A DNA stretch of 64,000 nucleotides from Acidobacteriota bacterium (GCA_016929335.1 JAFGIY010000130.1:1-64000), one strand, 5' to 3'. Positions 1-9,110 are shown, counted from the stretch's first letter. Program-made: numbers and translations. Notes: generated from the sequence alone by a model not told the origin.

Positions 1-78
1 GCATTGCCTGCGTCGCGGCGCCTTGCATCTGCCCGCCCGGCGCTCGCGTCAAAATGTAAACTTATTGTTGCGCGGGCC

Positions 79-1230
79 CTAAGGCCTGTATTCTACATCG
101 AACAATCTCTCTTCGCTCCAGTTTCCCCACATGCCATCGGCACCCAGAGCCCTGACGCTCCATCTCCATCCAAGCGCATTGCAATCCACGATATAGCTTG
201 AGCTTTTTGGAATAACAAGAGACGTCGAAGTGGTTCCAGCGTCAACCAGGAAAAAAGCGGCCTTGGATCCTAAAACCACGATTTGATAATACAGCGCTCC
301 GGGGACGCTGTCCCACTCAAATAACCACTGCTCCGCATCAGGCTGGGGCATCACGGCCGCCGGTTCAGGGCTGATCAGAACGGGAGCTGAAGGACCTCTG
401 GCTTTGATCGTCAAGGGGTAGCTTAAAGACTGTCTTTGCAGATCATATGCAGAATTCTCTTCCAGAAATTCAAGCACATTCTCAAGCAGAGATCCTCCAC
501 ATATTGTTGCGCTCGTGCCGATGAACAGAACATATCCTTCAGAGAAAGTGCTATAGCCCAAAACCGGGTCCTCACCCGGCCCCCATGCCAAAGTCACAGC
601 ATTCACGGGCATTTCCTGAACGGTTACCCACGGGATGGCGCGCGCTATGATTCTCCATGTTAGAAGATGCGGAATGACCTTTTCGACCATAATATGTCGA
701 CGGCCACCAAAACGCAGTCCCAATATGTTGGCGACTGCATCATCATATCCCGCCGCAGAACCCATGAGAAACAGCCGGACACCGCCGGCCACGGCCTCCC
801 GGTAGGCGCCCGCTTCACTCGCGCTATAGCAGAAGTAAGGTTCGGGCCGGATTACAATATCGTAGCCATTGAGTGTGTCCGCGGTGATGACTTCTCCCCG
901 AGGCAGTTCTATCACTTCCCATCCTCTCGTCCGCATGGCATCCGCCATCGCTTTGCCCTGGTGATCTTTGTCCTGATCAAATCCCGTATCCGAATATTGC
1001 GGGAACCACCATTGCCCTCCATCTTTGCTGGCATCAACAAGAGCCCGGATCGGCCGGGCGGACATTGCCCTGAGGGTATGCCTGCCTGTCTCAGCACGGG
1101 CGCTTGCCCTGCCGCGTACAACTCCACTGGATCTTCTTGATAATCCCTGGCCGTGGAGTTCAATCATAAAGAGGATTAAAATCGCTAAGCCTGCAATTAT
1201 GGCGGATTTCAGCTTCCGGTTTGCACCCAT
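79..1230 (-). CDS. Exported protein with GATase-like domain and C-terminal FnIII-like domain
   Basis: Function unknown. The 383-residue product starts with a basic stretch and a hydrophobic segment (about residues 9-24), which reads as a signal peptide or membrane anchor. Residues of about 60-270 have the alternating strand/helix look of a ThuA/DUF4350-type glutamine amidotransferase-like fold (segments such as DIVIRPEPYF and GGVRLFLMGSA). The last ~90 residues (WLFEWDSVPGALYYQIVV ... WRWSVRALG) look like a fibronectin type III or Ig-like domain, a binding module in exported proteins. A purine-rich GGGGGTGGGG lies just before the ATG at 1230. It is divergent from the GH13 gene. No catalytic Cys-His pair is evident, so an enzyme role is not claimed. 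Confidence 0.6.
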   Translation of the reverse strand: MGANRKLKSAIIAGLAILILFMIELHGQGLSRRSSGVVRGRASARAETGRHTLRAMSARPIRALVDASKDGGQWWFPQYSDTGFDQDKDHQGKAMADAMRTRGWEVIELPRGEVITADTLNGYDIVIRPEPYFCYSASEAGAYREAVAGGVRLFLMGSAAGYDDAVANILGLRFGGRRHIMVEKVIPHLLTWRIIARAIPWVTVQEMPVNAVTLAWGPGEDPVLGYSTFSEGYVLFIGTSATICGGSLLENVLEFLEENSAYDLQRQSLSYPLTIKARGPSAPVLISPEPAAVMPQPDAEQWLFEWDSVPGALYYQIVVLGSKAAFFLVDAGTTSTSLVIPKSSSYIVDCNALGWRWSVRALGADGMWGNWSEERLFDVEYRP

Positions 1231-1536
1231 TTCCCCACCCCCTATTGATCGAAGGACTTCTGTAATTTCCTTGTTTCTTCGGATAAATTCCGGGCCGGAG
1301 AAACAACATGCTCATCAACTACAAAAAGAAGCGGCCGATGGTCTTGTTTTCGCACTTCCCAGGTTGAATTCGACATTTCGAATTCCGGCACCATTCGCTT
1401 TTTCCATCGATTTATTACCATTCTCTTTCTGCACCTGAAATGATATTTATTATTACGTTTAGTTCCAATCGTTGCGAATGTCAATACGTTCTTTCTTCTA
1501 CAATATTAGGTTTTCAGATTCATAGGGGAGGTACCT
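1231..1536. other. Divergent intergenic region, no gene recognised
   Basis: About 300 bases between two divergent genes. It is expected to hold promoters for both, but I see no clear -35/-10 pair. The strand leading to the GH13 gene ends in a strong Shine-Dalgarno AGGGGAGG at 1524-1531. An 80-codon minus-strand reading frame (1242-1484) ends 11 bases before the gene at 1230. I recognise no family in it and do not call it. Confidence 0.4.
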
Positions 1537-3519
1537 ATGGCTGCGCTTCGCAGCGTCATCAGAATGCCGATCCATTTGTCTCCTGATCACATTGCGTCGG
1601 ATACGCCCATGGGCGCCCGCCTGCAGCCGGGAACCGCAGGCGCAACATTCAGGGTATGGGCGCCTCGTGCACGAGAAATCAAATTGCTCTGGAATTTCAC
1701 AAAACAATCCGATGGGACATGGAAACACAGCAAGGAAGGGATTCTTTCTCAAACCGGCAATGAAAGATGGGGAGGCTTTGTCCCCAGGATCAAAGCTGGT
1801 GAAACATATATGTTTTATGTCACGGGGCCTGAAAACGGGACTGAAGGATTGAAGCGCGACCCCTATGCCCGCGACCTCACCGATGACCCGATGTGGCCGG
1901 AATGTTTTTGTCTGCTTGATGATCCGGCGGCGTTTACCTGGCATGACGACAACTGGAAGCCGCCGATGTTCCATGAAATGATCATTTATCAGATTCACAT
2001 TGGGACCTGGTATATTCCGAACGGGAGGCATCACTGCACGTTTCCGGATGTCATTGAGCGGTTGCCCTATCTGAAATCACTGGGGATAAATGCTCTGCTG
2101 ATCTTGCCTGTCGTTGAATTTCCGACGATTTTCAGCCTGGGATATAACGGTGTCGATTACTTCTCACCTGAAACGGATTACGGCATTCCCCAAAGCGATC
2201 CTGAGCTGAATAATTACCTGGCAGCGATCAACAATCTGCTGCGCCAAATCAATCCAGGCTCAAAATCCTATTCGATAGCAGACATCACGGGCACGGCAAA
2301 CCAGTTCCGGATGATGGTGGACATGTGCCATATGCATGGAATCGCCGTGATTCCCGACGTCGTTTACAACCATGCCGGAGGCGGTTTCGGCGACCGCAGT
2401 ATCTACTATTTCGACCGCCTCGCCCAAGGCGACAACAACGACAGCCTTTACTTCACGGATGCAGGACATGCAGGCGGTCTTGTTTTTGCCTATTGGAACG
2501 ATAATGTAACGCAATTTCTTATCGACAACGCGGTCTACTATCTCAAAGAATGCCACTGTGACGGCCTCCGCTATGATCAGGTGAGTGTTATTAAGAACGA
2601 CGGAGGAGAACACGGATGGAAATTCTGCCGGCATGTCACCGACACATGCCATTATGTGAAACCGGAAGCGATTCACATTGCCGAAAGCTGGCCGGTCGAA
2701 CAGGCGATTGTTACTCCCACGGGAGAAGGGGGCGCCGGATTCGATGCTGCGCAGAATGACGGGTTGCGCGATGCAATCCGCTGCGCCATAGGCCAGGCGG
2801 CCGCGGGTTCCTATGCTTTTATCGACATGGACAGAATCGCCCGGGAACTGGCATCCCCGAACCTCAAAGACAGCTGGCGAGCGATGCAATGCAGCGAAAA
2901 TCATGATCTCGTATTCCAGGGAAGAGGATGGAGAATTGCGAAAATTGCCGACGGCAACAACAGCCGTTCATGGTATGCCAGAAGCCGGTCACGCATCGCC
3001 TTGGGGCTTACCATCACTGCTCCCGGGATACCCCATATTTTTATGGGCCAGGAAATACTGGAAGACAAACAATGGAGCGATGAACCCGGAGGCTTTCATC
3101 AGATATGGTGGGATGGATTACAGCAGGACAAATCGATGCAGGACTTCCTGCGTTTCTCCAGCGAACTTATTTCGGTTCGGAATCGATTGCCCGGTCTGCG
3201 CGGATCCGGCTTAAACGTCTTCCATGTGCACAACGAAAACAGGATTTTAGCTTTTCACCGATGGGTCTCCGGCATCGGGAATGATGTTGTCGTCATTGCC
3301 AGCCTGAACGAGTCGACATTCTGGGGATACAATATCGGAATGCCTATATCCGGATACTGGCATGAAGCATTCAATAGTGATGTGTATGACAATTGGATCA
3401 ATCCAATGTCGGCTGGAAATGGAGGCGGCATCTATGCCACGGGCAGCCCGATGCACAATCTCCCCGCATCGGCGCGAATAATAATACCCGCAAATGGGCT
3501 GCTCATCTTTACCCGATAG
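1537..3519 (+). CDS. GH13 alpha-amylase-family enzyme with CBM48 domain, branching-enzyme-like
   Basis: Acts on alpha-1,4/1,6-glucans. Residues of about 20-120 form a CBM48/isoamylase N-terminal domain (GATFRVWAPRAREIKLLW). The TIM barrel carries the conserved GH13 regions: DVVYNHAGG from D274, GLRYDQV with nucleophile D347, IAESWP with acid/base E383, and SENHD with D457. The C-terminal all-beta domain resembles that of glucan branching enzymes (FNSDVYDNW ... GGGIYATG). The length of 660 residues fits GlgB-like members. The start is set by AGGGGAGG at 1524-1531, five bases before the ATG. No signal peptide is seen, so it should be cytoplasmic. It stands alone, without other glycogen genes in view. 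Whether it is a branching enzyme, a debranching enzyme or an amylase cannot be settled from motifs alone. Confidence 0.85.
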   Translation: MAALRSVIRMPIHLSPDHIASDTPMGARLQPGTAGATFRVWAPRAREIKLLWNFTKQSDGTWKHSKEGILSQTGNERWGGFVPRIKAGETYMFYVTGPENGTEGLKRDPYARDLTDDPMWPECFCLLDDPAAFTWHDDNWKPPMFHEMIIYQIHIGTWYIPNGRHHCTFPDVIERLPYLKSLGINALLILPVVEFPTIFSLGYNGVDYFSPETDYGIPQSDPELNNYLAAINNLLRQINPGSKSYSIADITGTANQFRMMVDMCHMHGIAVIPDVVYNHAGGGFGDRSIYYFDRLAQGDNNDSLYFTDAGHAGGLVFAYWNDNVTQFLIDNAVYYLKECHCDGLRYDQVSVIKNDGGEHGWKFCRHVTDTCHYVKPEAIHIAESWPVEQAIVTPTGEGGAGFDAAQNDGLRDAIRCAIGQAAAGSYAFIDMDRIARELASPNLKDSWRAMQCSENHDLVFQGRGWRIAKIADGNNSRSWYARSRSRIALGLTITAPGIPHIFMGQEILEDKQWSDEPGGFHQIWWDGLQQDKSMQDFLRFSSELISVRNRLPGLRGSGLNVFHVHNENRILAFHRWVSGIGNDVVVIASLNESTFWGYNIGMPISGYWHEAFNSDVYDNWINPMSAGNGGGIYATGSPMHNLPASARIIIPANGLLIFTR

Positions 3520-3675
3520 TCCCAAGAAGGAGCGACGAGACCGCAGGAAGGGCGATTTGCCAATTGCCCGGTGATGCCGGATTGATATGCGGTTTATGTG
3601 GTTTCAAGACAACCGGTCTTGCCGATTAATGGAGGTCGGTGTTATCTTACCCTTTTCTCCCCAAGGAGGCTAATC

Positions 3676-4854
3676 TTGCAAAGCGCTAAATACACATTGT
3701 CGTTGTTAATCGGTCTGATTCTGATTGCCGCAGGATGCGAAAAGAAGGAACCGGAAATCCGCAGCGCCGCGGAAAGCATGGCGAAGAACAAGAAGGTGAA
3801 CATCATCACCGACGGAAGGAACGCTCCCTTTGTGTTCGGCTCCGGAACCGGCGTACAGGGTTTGGATGTAGACCTCGGCAACGAGATTGCGAAGGACCTG
3901 AACATCGAAGCCAACTGGGTAAAAGTCGAGGATATCGAAAGAAGTCAACCGGGTTACGTCGGCCCCAAGGGATACGAACATATGTTCCAGCTGCTCGCGG
4001 ATGGGAGTGCGGAGATGATCATTTCCGCGGTCGCCATTGATCCCAAAAGGACCGACAAATTCGCATTCTCAAAATCCTATTTTGAGGGCGGCGATGTGAT
4101 CGCGCACCAGCGAAGCGTTTTCGACATCAAAGATCTCTCCAGCATCTCGGGAAAGAAGATCGGGGTGGTAACCGACCGTCCTGCCGACGTCTTTATGACT
4201 TCAAATGCAAGCGGCGCAGTCCTTACGAAATTTCCGACCGTGGACGACGCGCTCGGAGCCCTGAACCGGACTGAACTGAACGCGGTCGCAGGGGACCAGG
4301 TCATCGTTGCCTACAGCATCGTGAACAGTTTCGGGAACACGACGCTGCTGCCGAACCTGATCAACAAGTACCAATACGCCGTCGTGGTTCGGAAGGAAGA
4401 GACGGATCTCCTGGACAAGATCAACGCCACAATTGACCGCCTGCAGAACTCCGGCGAACTGCAGAAGATGAAAGACAAATGGCAGGTTGTCGAAATAGTC
4501 GACCAGGCTATCAAGAGGGGCGAGGCAGACAAGGCGGAAGACGAAAGACGAAAGGCGCCAAAAACGATCGCGGTCACAATCCAGAAGCTCAGCGGCGACT
4601 GGAGCATGGACCGACTCGACGGTTTCCAGCTCGTGCTCGCAGGCTCCACCGGCAGTTACCAGTCGAACCACATCGAGACTGAGGGGAACCGCGGCCGATG
4701 TTCATTCACACGCCCCGTTCCTCCCGGAAAATACAGGCTGCAGATGCCGATCTCGCGTGTCCCGACCGAAATCGACGTGCCGGACCTCGCAAAGACATCG
4801 CTGGCAATGCAGATGAATATTTCCGGCAGCAGGATCTCGATTCAATTCAAGTAA
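3676..4854 (+). CDS. Amino-acid-type periplasmic substrate-binding lipoprotein (SBP_bac_3) with C-terminal extension
   Basis: Solute-binding protein of the family that serves polar amino acid ABC importers. I place the start at TTG 3676 because AAGGAGG (3663-3669) lies six bases upstream; a longer in-frame reading from 3598 has no such site. From this start the product has 392 residues, a lipobox LIAAGC with Cys21, and then a bilobed SBP_bac_3 domain to about residue 280 (segments FVFGSGTGVQGLDVDLGNEI, EMIISAVAIDP, GDQVIVAYSI). After a charged linker, the final ~100 residues form an extra domain that looks beta-rich (LDGFQLVLAGSTGSY ... PPGKYRLQMPI) and is not part of the usual family length. 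No permease or ATPase gene is adjacent, so it is an orphan or a sensor-like binding protein. Confidence 0.75.
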   Translation: MQSAKYTLSLLIGLILIAAGCEKKEPEIRSAAESMAKNKKVNIITDGRNAPFVFGSGTGVQGLDVDLGNEIAKDLNIEANWVKVEDIERSQPGYVGPKGYEHMFQLLADGSAEMIISAVAIDPKRTDKFAFSKSYFEGGDVIAHQRSVFDIKDLSSISGKKIGVVTDRPADVFMTSNASGAVLTKFPTVDDALGALNRTELNAVAGDQVIVAYSIVNSFGNTTLLPNLINKYQYAVVVRKEETDLLDKINATIDRLQNSGELQKMKDKWQVVEIVDQAIKRGEADKAEDERRKAPKTIAVTIQKLSGDWSMDRLDGFQLVLAGSTGSYQSNHIETEGNRGRCSFTRPVPPGKYRLQMPISRVPTEIDVPDLAKTSLAMQMNISGSRISIQFK

Positions 4855-4864
4855 CATCGCGCAA

Positions 4865-4903
4865 GCATCCTCTCTGAGCCTTCACCGCGCTCAGAGAGGA
4901 TGC
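4865..4903 (+). terminator. Hairpin between convergent genes, probable bidirectional terminator
   Basis: Perfect 15-base arms GCATCCTCTCTGAGC (4865-4879) and GCTCAGAGAGGATGC (4889-4903) around a 9-base loop, ten bases after the stop of the lipoprotein gene. It also lies downstream of the convergent PEP-CTERM gene. There is no T tract, so it is not a textbook intrinsic terminator. Confidence 0.65.
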
Positions 4904-4953
4904 CGACCCGACGGAAAATCCATTCAACTCATTATTCGAGAAACCTGAGATCC

Positions 4954-5622
4954 CTATTTCTTCCTTCGCCAGGCAGCCAGGCCGATCACGCCTAATCCGG
5001 TACCGAGAAGAAGGAGAGATGCCGGTTCAGGAACCTCTGAAAATGTGAGATTATCAATCGCAAATGCATCGCCGTACGCATTTGACGGCCCGAACTGAAT
5101 TGAATAGATATCCCCTTCCGTGCGGCTGAATCCAACGAAAACGCCACAGCCGTCCACATCGCATGGCGAGACGGGAAACTGAGCTTTGGTGATAAGCAGG
5201 CTTTCCAAGAGCACATTTCCGGCCCCAAAGGCGGAAACAGTATAATCTCCCAGCGGAGCAGTATCCGACATAAACGCTCCTGCCTGATTCACAGGCAACG
5301 AGAATGTAGCAATAAGCCCTGCCGTCGTGGGAAATTGGTTTTCTCCCTGCTGTGATCCTGTCAGAACTCCGGAGCCCGAATAGGCTTCGTATGCATACAG
5401 AAATCCATCATTGTCAATCTGGGGAAAACCACCGCCAGTTTGCGTGAACGATACACCGGGATATTGATTTGTGATAATCGTTCCTTCATCAAAACCTTCA
5501 AATGTAAGCACCGTTCCTGAAAAAGGGGAAACGGGATACGGTCCGGCCACAAACACCGGGTCCGCGTATGCGGCGACTGATGCAACCAAACATATAAACA
5601 ATACACTCAACAAGCTCTTCAT
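4954..5622 (-). CDS. Exported PEP-CTERM sorting-domain protein
   Basis: The product has 222 residues, with a signal peptide (MKSLLSVLFICLVASVAAYA) and a C-terminal sorting signal VPEPASLLLLGTGLGVIGLA followed by WRRKK. This is the PEP-CTERM arrangement: Pro-Glu-Pro motif, membrane span and basic tail, recognised by exosortase in Gram-negative bacteria. The middle part is a beta-rich domain with VLTFEGFDEGTIITNQY and DNLTF motifs seen in many PEP-CTERM proteins; ligand unknown. The ATG at 5622 is chosen because GGAGG (5629-5633) sits at proper spacing; an earlier ATG at 5628 is too close. No exosortase is in the window. Role: probable surface or exopolysaccharide-associated protein (inference). 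Confidence 0.8.
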   Translation of the reverse strand: MKSLLSVLFICLVASVAAYADPVFVAGPYPVSPFSGTVLTFEGFDEGTIITNQYPGVSFTQTGGGFPQIDNDGFLYAYEAYSGSGVLTGSQQGENQFPTTAGLIATFSLPVNQAGAFMSDTAPLGDYTVSAFGAGNVLLESLLITKAQFPVSPCDVDGCGVFVGFSRTEGDIYSIQFGPSNAYGDAFAIDNLTFSEVPEPASLLLLGTGLGVIGLAAWRRKK

Positions 5623-6044
5623 TCGCATTCCTCCAAATCTGCTTCCCACCAGTACTGCAACAAAGACATTAGCCTTTTGTTCATCTAAATCAGCAATAAC
5701 CATGCCAACATTTGAAGCTGATGCGCTTTGAAACGGGAAGGCATTGATTTAAAACGACTTAAGAAGATTTGCCAAATCATGGTGCAAGAGTCATATAGCG
5801 GCCGTTCGCGGTTATGTAAATCTTGTTTACATAAATGCAGCGGGTAGCGCAATGTTTAATGCATATAAATGATTATAAGATAATAACTTGCGCCAAATCC
5901 CGGTGAATGTAAGATTTCCTTACAGTTAACCTCCATTTCTCACAGCATCGATCCCCTCGACAGTCGACAAACGGCGGCACAGATTCAGAGCTTCCGTGTA
6001 CTCATTCGTCGTGAGCGGCCCCTCCCCCGCTGCCCATGCGCAAT
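5623..6044. other. AT-rich intergenic region upstream of the PEP-CTERM gene
   Basis: About 420 bases between the PEP-CTERM start and the modC stop. The part at 5750-5940 is clearly AT-rich and contains the palindrome listed separately. I found no convincing sigma-54 (GG-N10-GC) or sigma-70 promoter and no RNA gene. Confidence 0.4.
5812..5834. promoter_or_regulatory. Palindrome, candidate operator
   Basis: Perfect 9-base inverted arms TTATGTAAA and TTTACATAA around TCTTG. It lies about 190 bases upstream of the PEP-CTERM start in an AT-rich stretch. The size and symmetry fit a site for a dimeric regulator; the regulator is unknown. Confidence 0.4.
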
Positions 6045-7136
6045 TCATTCATCGTTGTGCATCCAGAACAACGCATTGTGCGGCAAGCCGATCATTATGT
6101 CGGTCTGTCCGTCGGTCAGATCAAAGTGCTGAACCATTCGCCGGCCGGCGTGGAACTCCAAAACAAGATCAGATGCAGCCGGATGAAACTGAACAACGGA
6201 TCTCGGACCCAAATCCATGAGATGAATCCGTCCGGTCAATATGTGTTCGTCTGATTTAGGCGGATGCGTGGCATCGCGAAACGCTATATGCTCCGGCAGA
6301 ATGCCTACCGTGACGCGAGTTTGCAGTGCGGGTGGATTGTTTCCCTCCGGAAGGGAGACCGTAATGCCCGCCGCCGGGCACTTAATCGTCAACCGATCGC
6401 CTTCCCGGCCTGTTACTACGCCATCCCACAGATTGTTTATACCGAGGAACCGTGCAATTGCCCGTGTGGCCGGACGCCGATATACCGATGCCTTGTCTCC
6501 GGTTTGCCCGATACGACCGTCCATAAGCACACTGATTTTGCCTGCCAGAAAATAGGCTTCAATCAGGTTATGCGTGACAAGCAAAACGGTCAGCTGTTGC
6601 CGGAGCTGCAGTTCGCGCAGCAATCCCCAGAGTTCCTGCCGCAAGGATTCGTTCAGAGAGGCAAACGGTTCGTCGAGCAAAACCAGACGGGGCTGACTGG
6701 CAAGGGCCCGCACAAGCCCGACGCGCTGGCGCTCTCCTCCCGAGAGCGTTTGCGGAAGCCGTCCCAGCAGTTCGCCTATGCCTGTCGCCTCGACCAGTTT
6801 ATTCACAAGCGGTTGATATTGAGCCGCGGGCAGGCCCCGTGCGCGGGGGCTATAGGAAAGATTTTCGCGCACGCTCAGGTGTGGGAACAATCCGGTTTGC
6901 TGCGGCAGATACCCCAATCCGCGCCGTTCAATAGGCGTATGGGTGACGTCTTCACCATTGAGCCGGATGGAACCTCCCAGCGGCGGCAGGATGCCGAGCA
7001 CGGCATGGAGCAGCGTAGACTTTCCGGATCCGGACGGGCCGAGCACCGCGTGACATTCACCTTCCGCCACTTTCAGATCTATATTATGAAGTCTGAAACT
7101 GCCGGCGGCTACGCTGAGAGATTCCACTTTAAGCAT
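6045..7136 (-). CDS. modC: Molybdate/tungstate ABC transporter ATP-binding protein
   Basis: Energises oxyanion import. The 363-residue product has Walker A GPSGSGKST (33-41), signature LSGGERQR (131-138) and Walker B LVLLDEPF (151-158), followed by a C-terminal TOBE region (about 235-340; WDGVVTGREGDRLTIKC) as in ModC/WtpC. The ATG at 7136 is chosen: it overlaps the end of the permease gene by eight bases, which suggests coupled translation. A longer reading from 7196 would run deep into the permease gene. It is the last gene of the operon tupA-like, modA, modB, modC. Molybdate, tungstate or sulfate cannot be separated by this subunit alone; the neighbouring binding protein favours molybdate or tungstate. 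Confidence 0.85.
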   Translation of the reverse strand: MLKVESLSVAAGSFRLHNIDLKVAEGECHAVLGPSGSGKSTLLHAVLGILPPLGGSIRLNGEDVTHTPIERRGLGYLPQQTGLFPHLSVRENLSYSPRARGLPAAQYQPLVNKLVEATGIGELLGRLPQTLSGGERQRVGLVRALASQPRLVLLDEPFASLNESLRQELWGLLRELQLRQQLTVLLVTHNLIEAYFLAGKISVLMDGRIGQTGDKASVYRRPATRAIARFLGINNLWDGVVTGREGDRLTIKCPAAGITVSLPEGNNPPALQTRVTVGILPEHIAFRDATHPPKSDEHILTGRIHLMDLGPRSVVQFHPAASDLVLEFHAGRRMVQHFDLTDGQTDIMIGLPHNALFWMHNDE

Positions 7137-7905
7137 GCGCAACCTTCCCCAGCAACCAGCGAGAAAGAGATAACGCGGCAAGCCCCGTAAAAACAAGCAC
7201 GAGAATCAACGCCACCGTGCCCTCGATATCGGCGCCCGCGAGGCGCATATAAATGGCGATAGGCAGCGTTTCGGTGCGCATCGCCATGGTGCCTGCCACC
7301 ATGATCGTCGCTCCGAATTCTCCGAGCGCCTTGGCCCACGACAGGATGAAGGCTGCCAGAAGGCCGCGGCGAGCCAACGGCAGCGTTATTGTGAAAAAAG
7401 TGTGGCGCGGCGTTGCACCCAATGAACGGGCGACCGTTTCCAATTCGACAGGGACTTCATCAAAGGATGTTTTCAGCAGGCGCACCGCCACACCCAGAAT
7501 CGTCACGAACTGCGCCAGCACGATGCCGAAAAAAGTGAATACAAATCTTACACCATGAGATTGAATCCATTCGCCGATCGGATTGTTGAAGAAAATCAAT
7601 AGAATTGCGCCCAGCGCCGCAGGCGATACGATGATGGGAAATTCCAGGATAGTGTCGACCAGTTCGCGAAAACGGAATCGATAGCGCGACAATCCATAGG
7701 CTGCCGGCACTGCCAATAGAATCGCCAGAAGGGCCGCAAACGATGCCCCGATGAGAGACAGCCGGATGGAAAACAATGTCCGCGTCGAACTCAGCGCATC
7801 GCGCAGCGTGGACAACTCAAGAAACCAGCCCAGAGAAACAATCAGCCCGCCATACAATGCCAGAACCAGCAGGGCGGCAATAATGGTTGTGCGGCGCAAG
7901 CTCAT
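7129..7905 (-). CDS. modB: Molybdate/tungstate ABC transporter permease
   Basis: Inner-membrane channel of the importer. The 258-residue product has about six hydrophobic spans (e.g. IIAALLVLALYGGLIVSLGW near the N-terminus and VALILVLVFTGLAALSL near the end). It carries the BPD-type EAA-like loop ETVARSLGATPRHTFFTITL and the segment SWAKALGEFGATIMVAG, which is characteristic of ModB/WtpB/CysT permeases. It begins 18 bases after modA and its 3' end overlaps modC by eight bases. Confidence 0.85.
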   Translation of the reverse strand: MSLRRTTIIAALLVLALYGGLIVSLGWFLELSTLRDALSSTRTLFSIRLSLIGASFAALLAILLAVPAAYGLSRYRFRFRELVDTILEFPIIVSPAALGAILLIFFNNPIGEWIQSHGVRFVFTFFGIVLAQFVTILGVAVRLLKTSFDEVPVELETVARSLGATPRHTFFTITLPLARRGLLAAFILSWAKALGEFGATIMVAGTMAMRTETLPIAIYMRLAGADIEGTVALILVLVFTGLAALSLSRWLLGKVAHA

Positions 7906-7923
7906 CGGTTGTTCACCATTGCA

Positions 7924-8784
7924 TCATTTCCTGATCCAGGCAGCCGGCACTTCATATTCGCCGCCGATCGGCTTCCGAGCGCCCAGCCAGTTCGTGGCTT
8001 CTTCGGGCGTGGCGAAGTATTTGTGGCGCGCAAATATCTTGCGGCCCTCGGGACCTGCTATAAAATCAATGAATCTTTGCGCTTCGTTTCTGTTTTTGGT
8101 GAATCTGGATATTGCGATGGGTATATAGCCGATGCGGGGGACCTGGGCGGACGGAAGGCGCACGGTTTGAATACGCTCGGGATCCCAATGCTCAAAGACG
8201 CTCCAGCCGATGACCGCATCCACCATCTTCAGCGATATTGCAGTAGCGGTTTTCTCGCAGGACTCCGTATAGTTGATGAGATTGCGCTGAAACGCCGCTT
8301 TCTCGGGATTGCTCAGCGATTTCTCAATGATCTCAACCGCATAGGTCCCGACGCAGACCATTTCAGGATTTGCTATGGCAATGCGCAGGCCGGGCCTTGT
8401 TAAATCCTTCAGTGTGCGGATGCCGTGCGGATTGCCTTTCGCTACATTAATGGCTGAAACCAGATAGACAATGATTTTTTCGGAATCCGCATAGACAACT
8501 CCGTTGCGCTTGGCTTTTTCCATGTAATCGGACGATCCGGGGAAGTAAATATCGCCTTGTTTGGCCAGCTTCATTTGAGACAGGACGGAACCGGAACCGC
8601 CGAACACCAGATCCACCTTTACTCCGGTTCTCTGCTCGTAGAGTCTGGCTGCCTCCTCGGCGGGCGGTTTTGAGGCTGCGCCGGCATAAATCAGCAGGCT
8701 TCCGGCAGCGAATCCCGTCGCGCTGTTCAGGCAAGCTCCGAACCCGATTGCCATGATGATAGTTTTTAGAAGGATTGAATTCAT
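7924..8784 (-). CDS. modA: Molybdate/tungstate-binding periplasmic protein, ModA-like
   Basis: Captures the oxyanion in the periplasm and delivers it to ModB. The product has 286 residues with a signal peptide (residues 1-26, cut near GFAAG) and a ModA-type domain: LLIYAGAASKPPAEE at the start of lobe 1, FGGSGSVLSQM, and GDIYFPGSSDYMEKA; lobe 2 contains DAVIGWSVFEHW and PIAISRFTKN. The Ser residues in the AGAAS and GGSGS turns are those that usually contact the oxyanion. The start ATG overlaps the stop of the preceding short TupA-like gene (ATGA at 8781-8784), so the two are translationally coupled. Confidence 0.8.
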   Translation of the reverse strand: MNSILLKTIIMAIGFGACLNSATGFAAGSLLIYAGAASKPPAEEAARLYEQRTGVKVDLVFGGSGSVLSQMKLAKQGDIYFPGSSDYMEKAKRNGVVYADSEKIIVYLVSAINVAKGNPHGIRTLKDLTRPGLRIAIANPEMVCVGTYAVEIIEKSLSNPEKAAFQRNLINYTESCEKTATAISLKMVDAVIGWSVFEHWDPERIQTVRLPSAQVPRIGYIPIAISRFTKNRNEAQRFIDFIAGPEGRKIFARHKYFATPEEATNWLGARKPIGGEYEVPAAWIRK

Positions 8785-9110
8785 CTTGAGTTGCCAGGAA
8801 TCCAGTGTTCCTGCGCCGATGCGGTTAAAAATGATAGCGCATCACTCGAATGCATGGTTAGAAAATCCACCCTGCCTTCCTTCATGGCGCGCGCCAGGAC
8901 GGGCTTCTCGCCTGTGACCACGACATCGATCCGGATCCCGGTTTCGGCTTCAAACCTCTTCTGTATTTCACCCCAGAGAGGCGTCATGGTCATGCCCCCG
9001 ATAACGGCAACACGGACAGGTCTTGCATCCGATCCGTCGGCCTTCTCTTCAGGACTCAGGATGAAGAGCATCGCAGCGGCAACGGCCACATACAAAATCC
9101 GATTGCGCAT
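8781..9110 (-). CDS. Half-length TupA-like tungstate-binding protein
   Basis: The product has 109 residues. A signal peptide is followed by VRVAVIGGMTMTPLWGEIQK, VVVTGEKPVLARAMKEGRVD and FLTMHSSDA, the beginning of the TupA/PBP-like family of tungstate-binding proteins. Such proteins are normally about 270 residues with two lobes; only the first third to half is present. I choose ATG 9110 over TTG 9113 because GAGG (9117-9120) gives six-base spacing. The stop overlaps the modA start. Either it is a decayed binding protein kept as the operon leader, or a genuine short partner of ModA. The clean ATGA overlap argues that the reading frame is still translated. Confidence 0.6.
   Translation of the reverse strand: MRNRILYVAVAAAMLFILSPEEKADGSDARPVRVAVIGGMTMTPLWGEIQKRFEAETGIRIDVVVTGEKPVLARAMKEGRVDFLTMHSSDALSFLTASAQEHWIPGNSR

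Noticed and set aside
1242-1484. 80-codon minus-strand frame before the first gene
   Set aside because: No recognisable family, no good ribosome binding site and a basic, unordered start; it may be a decayed remnant but is not supported.
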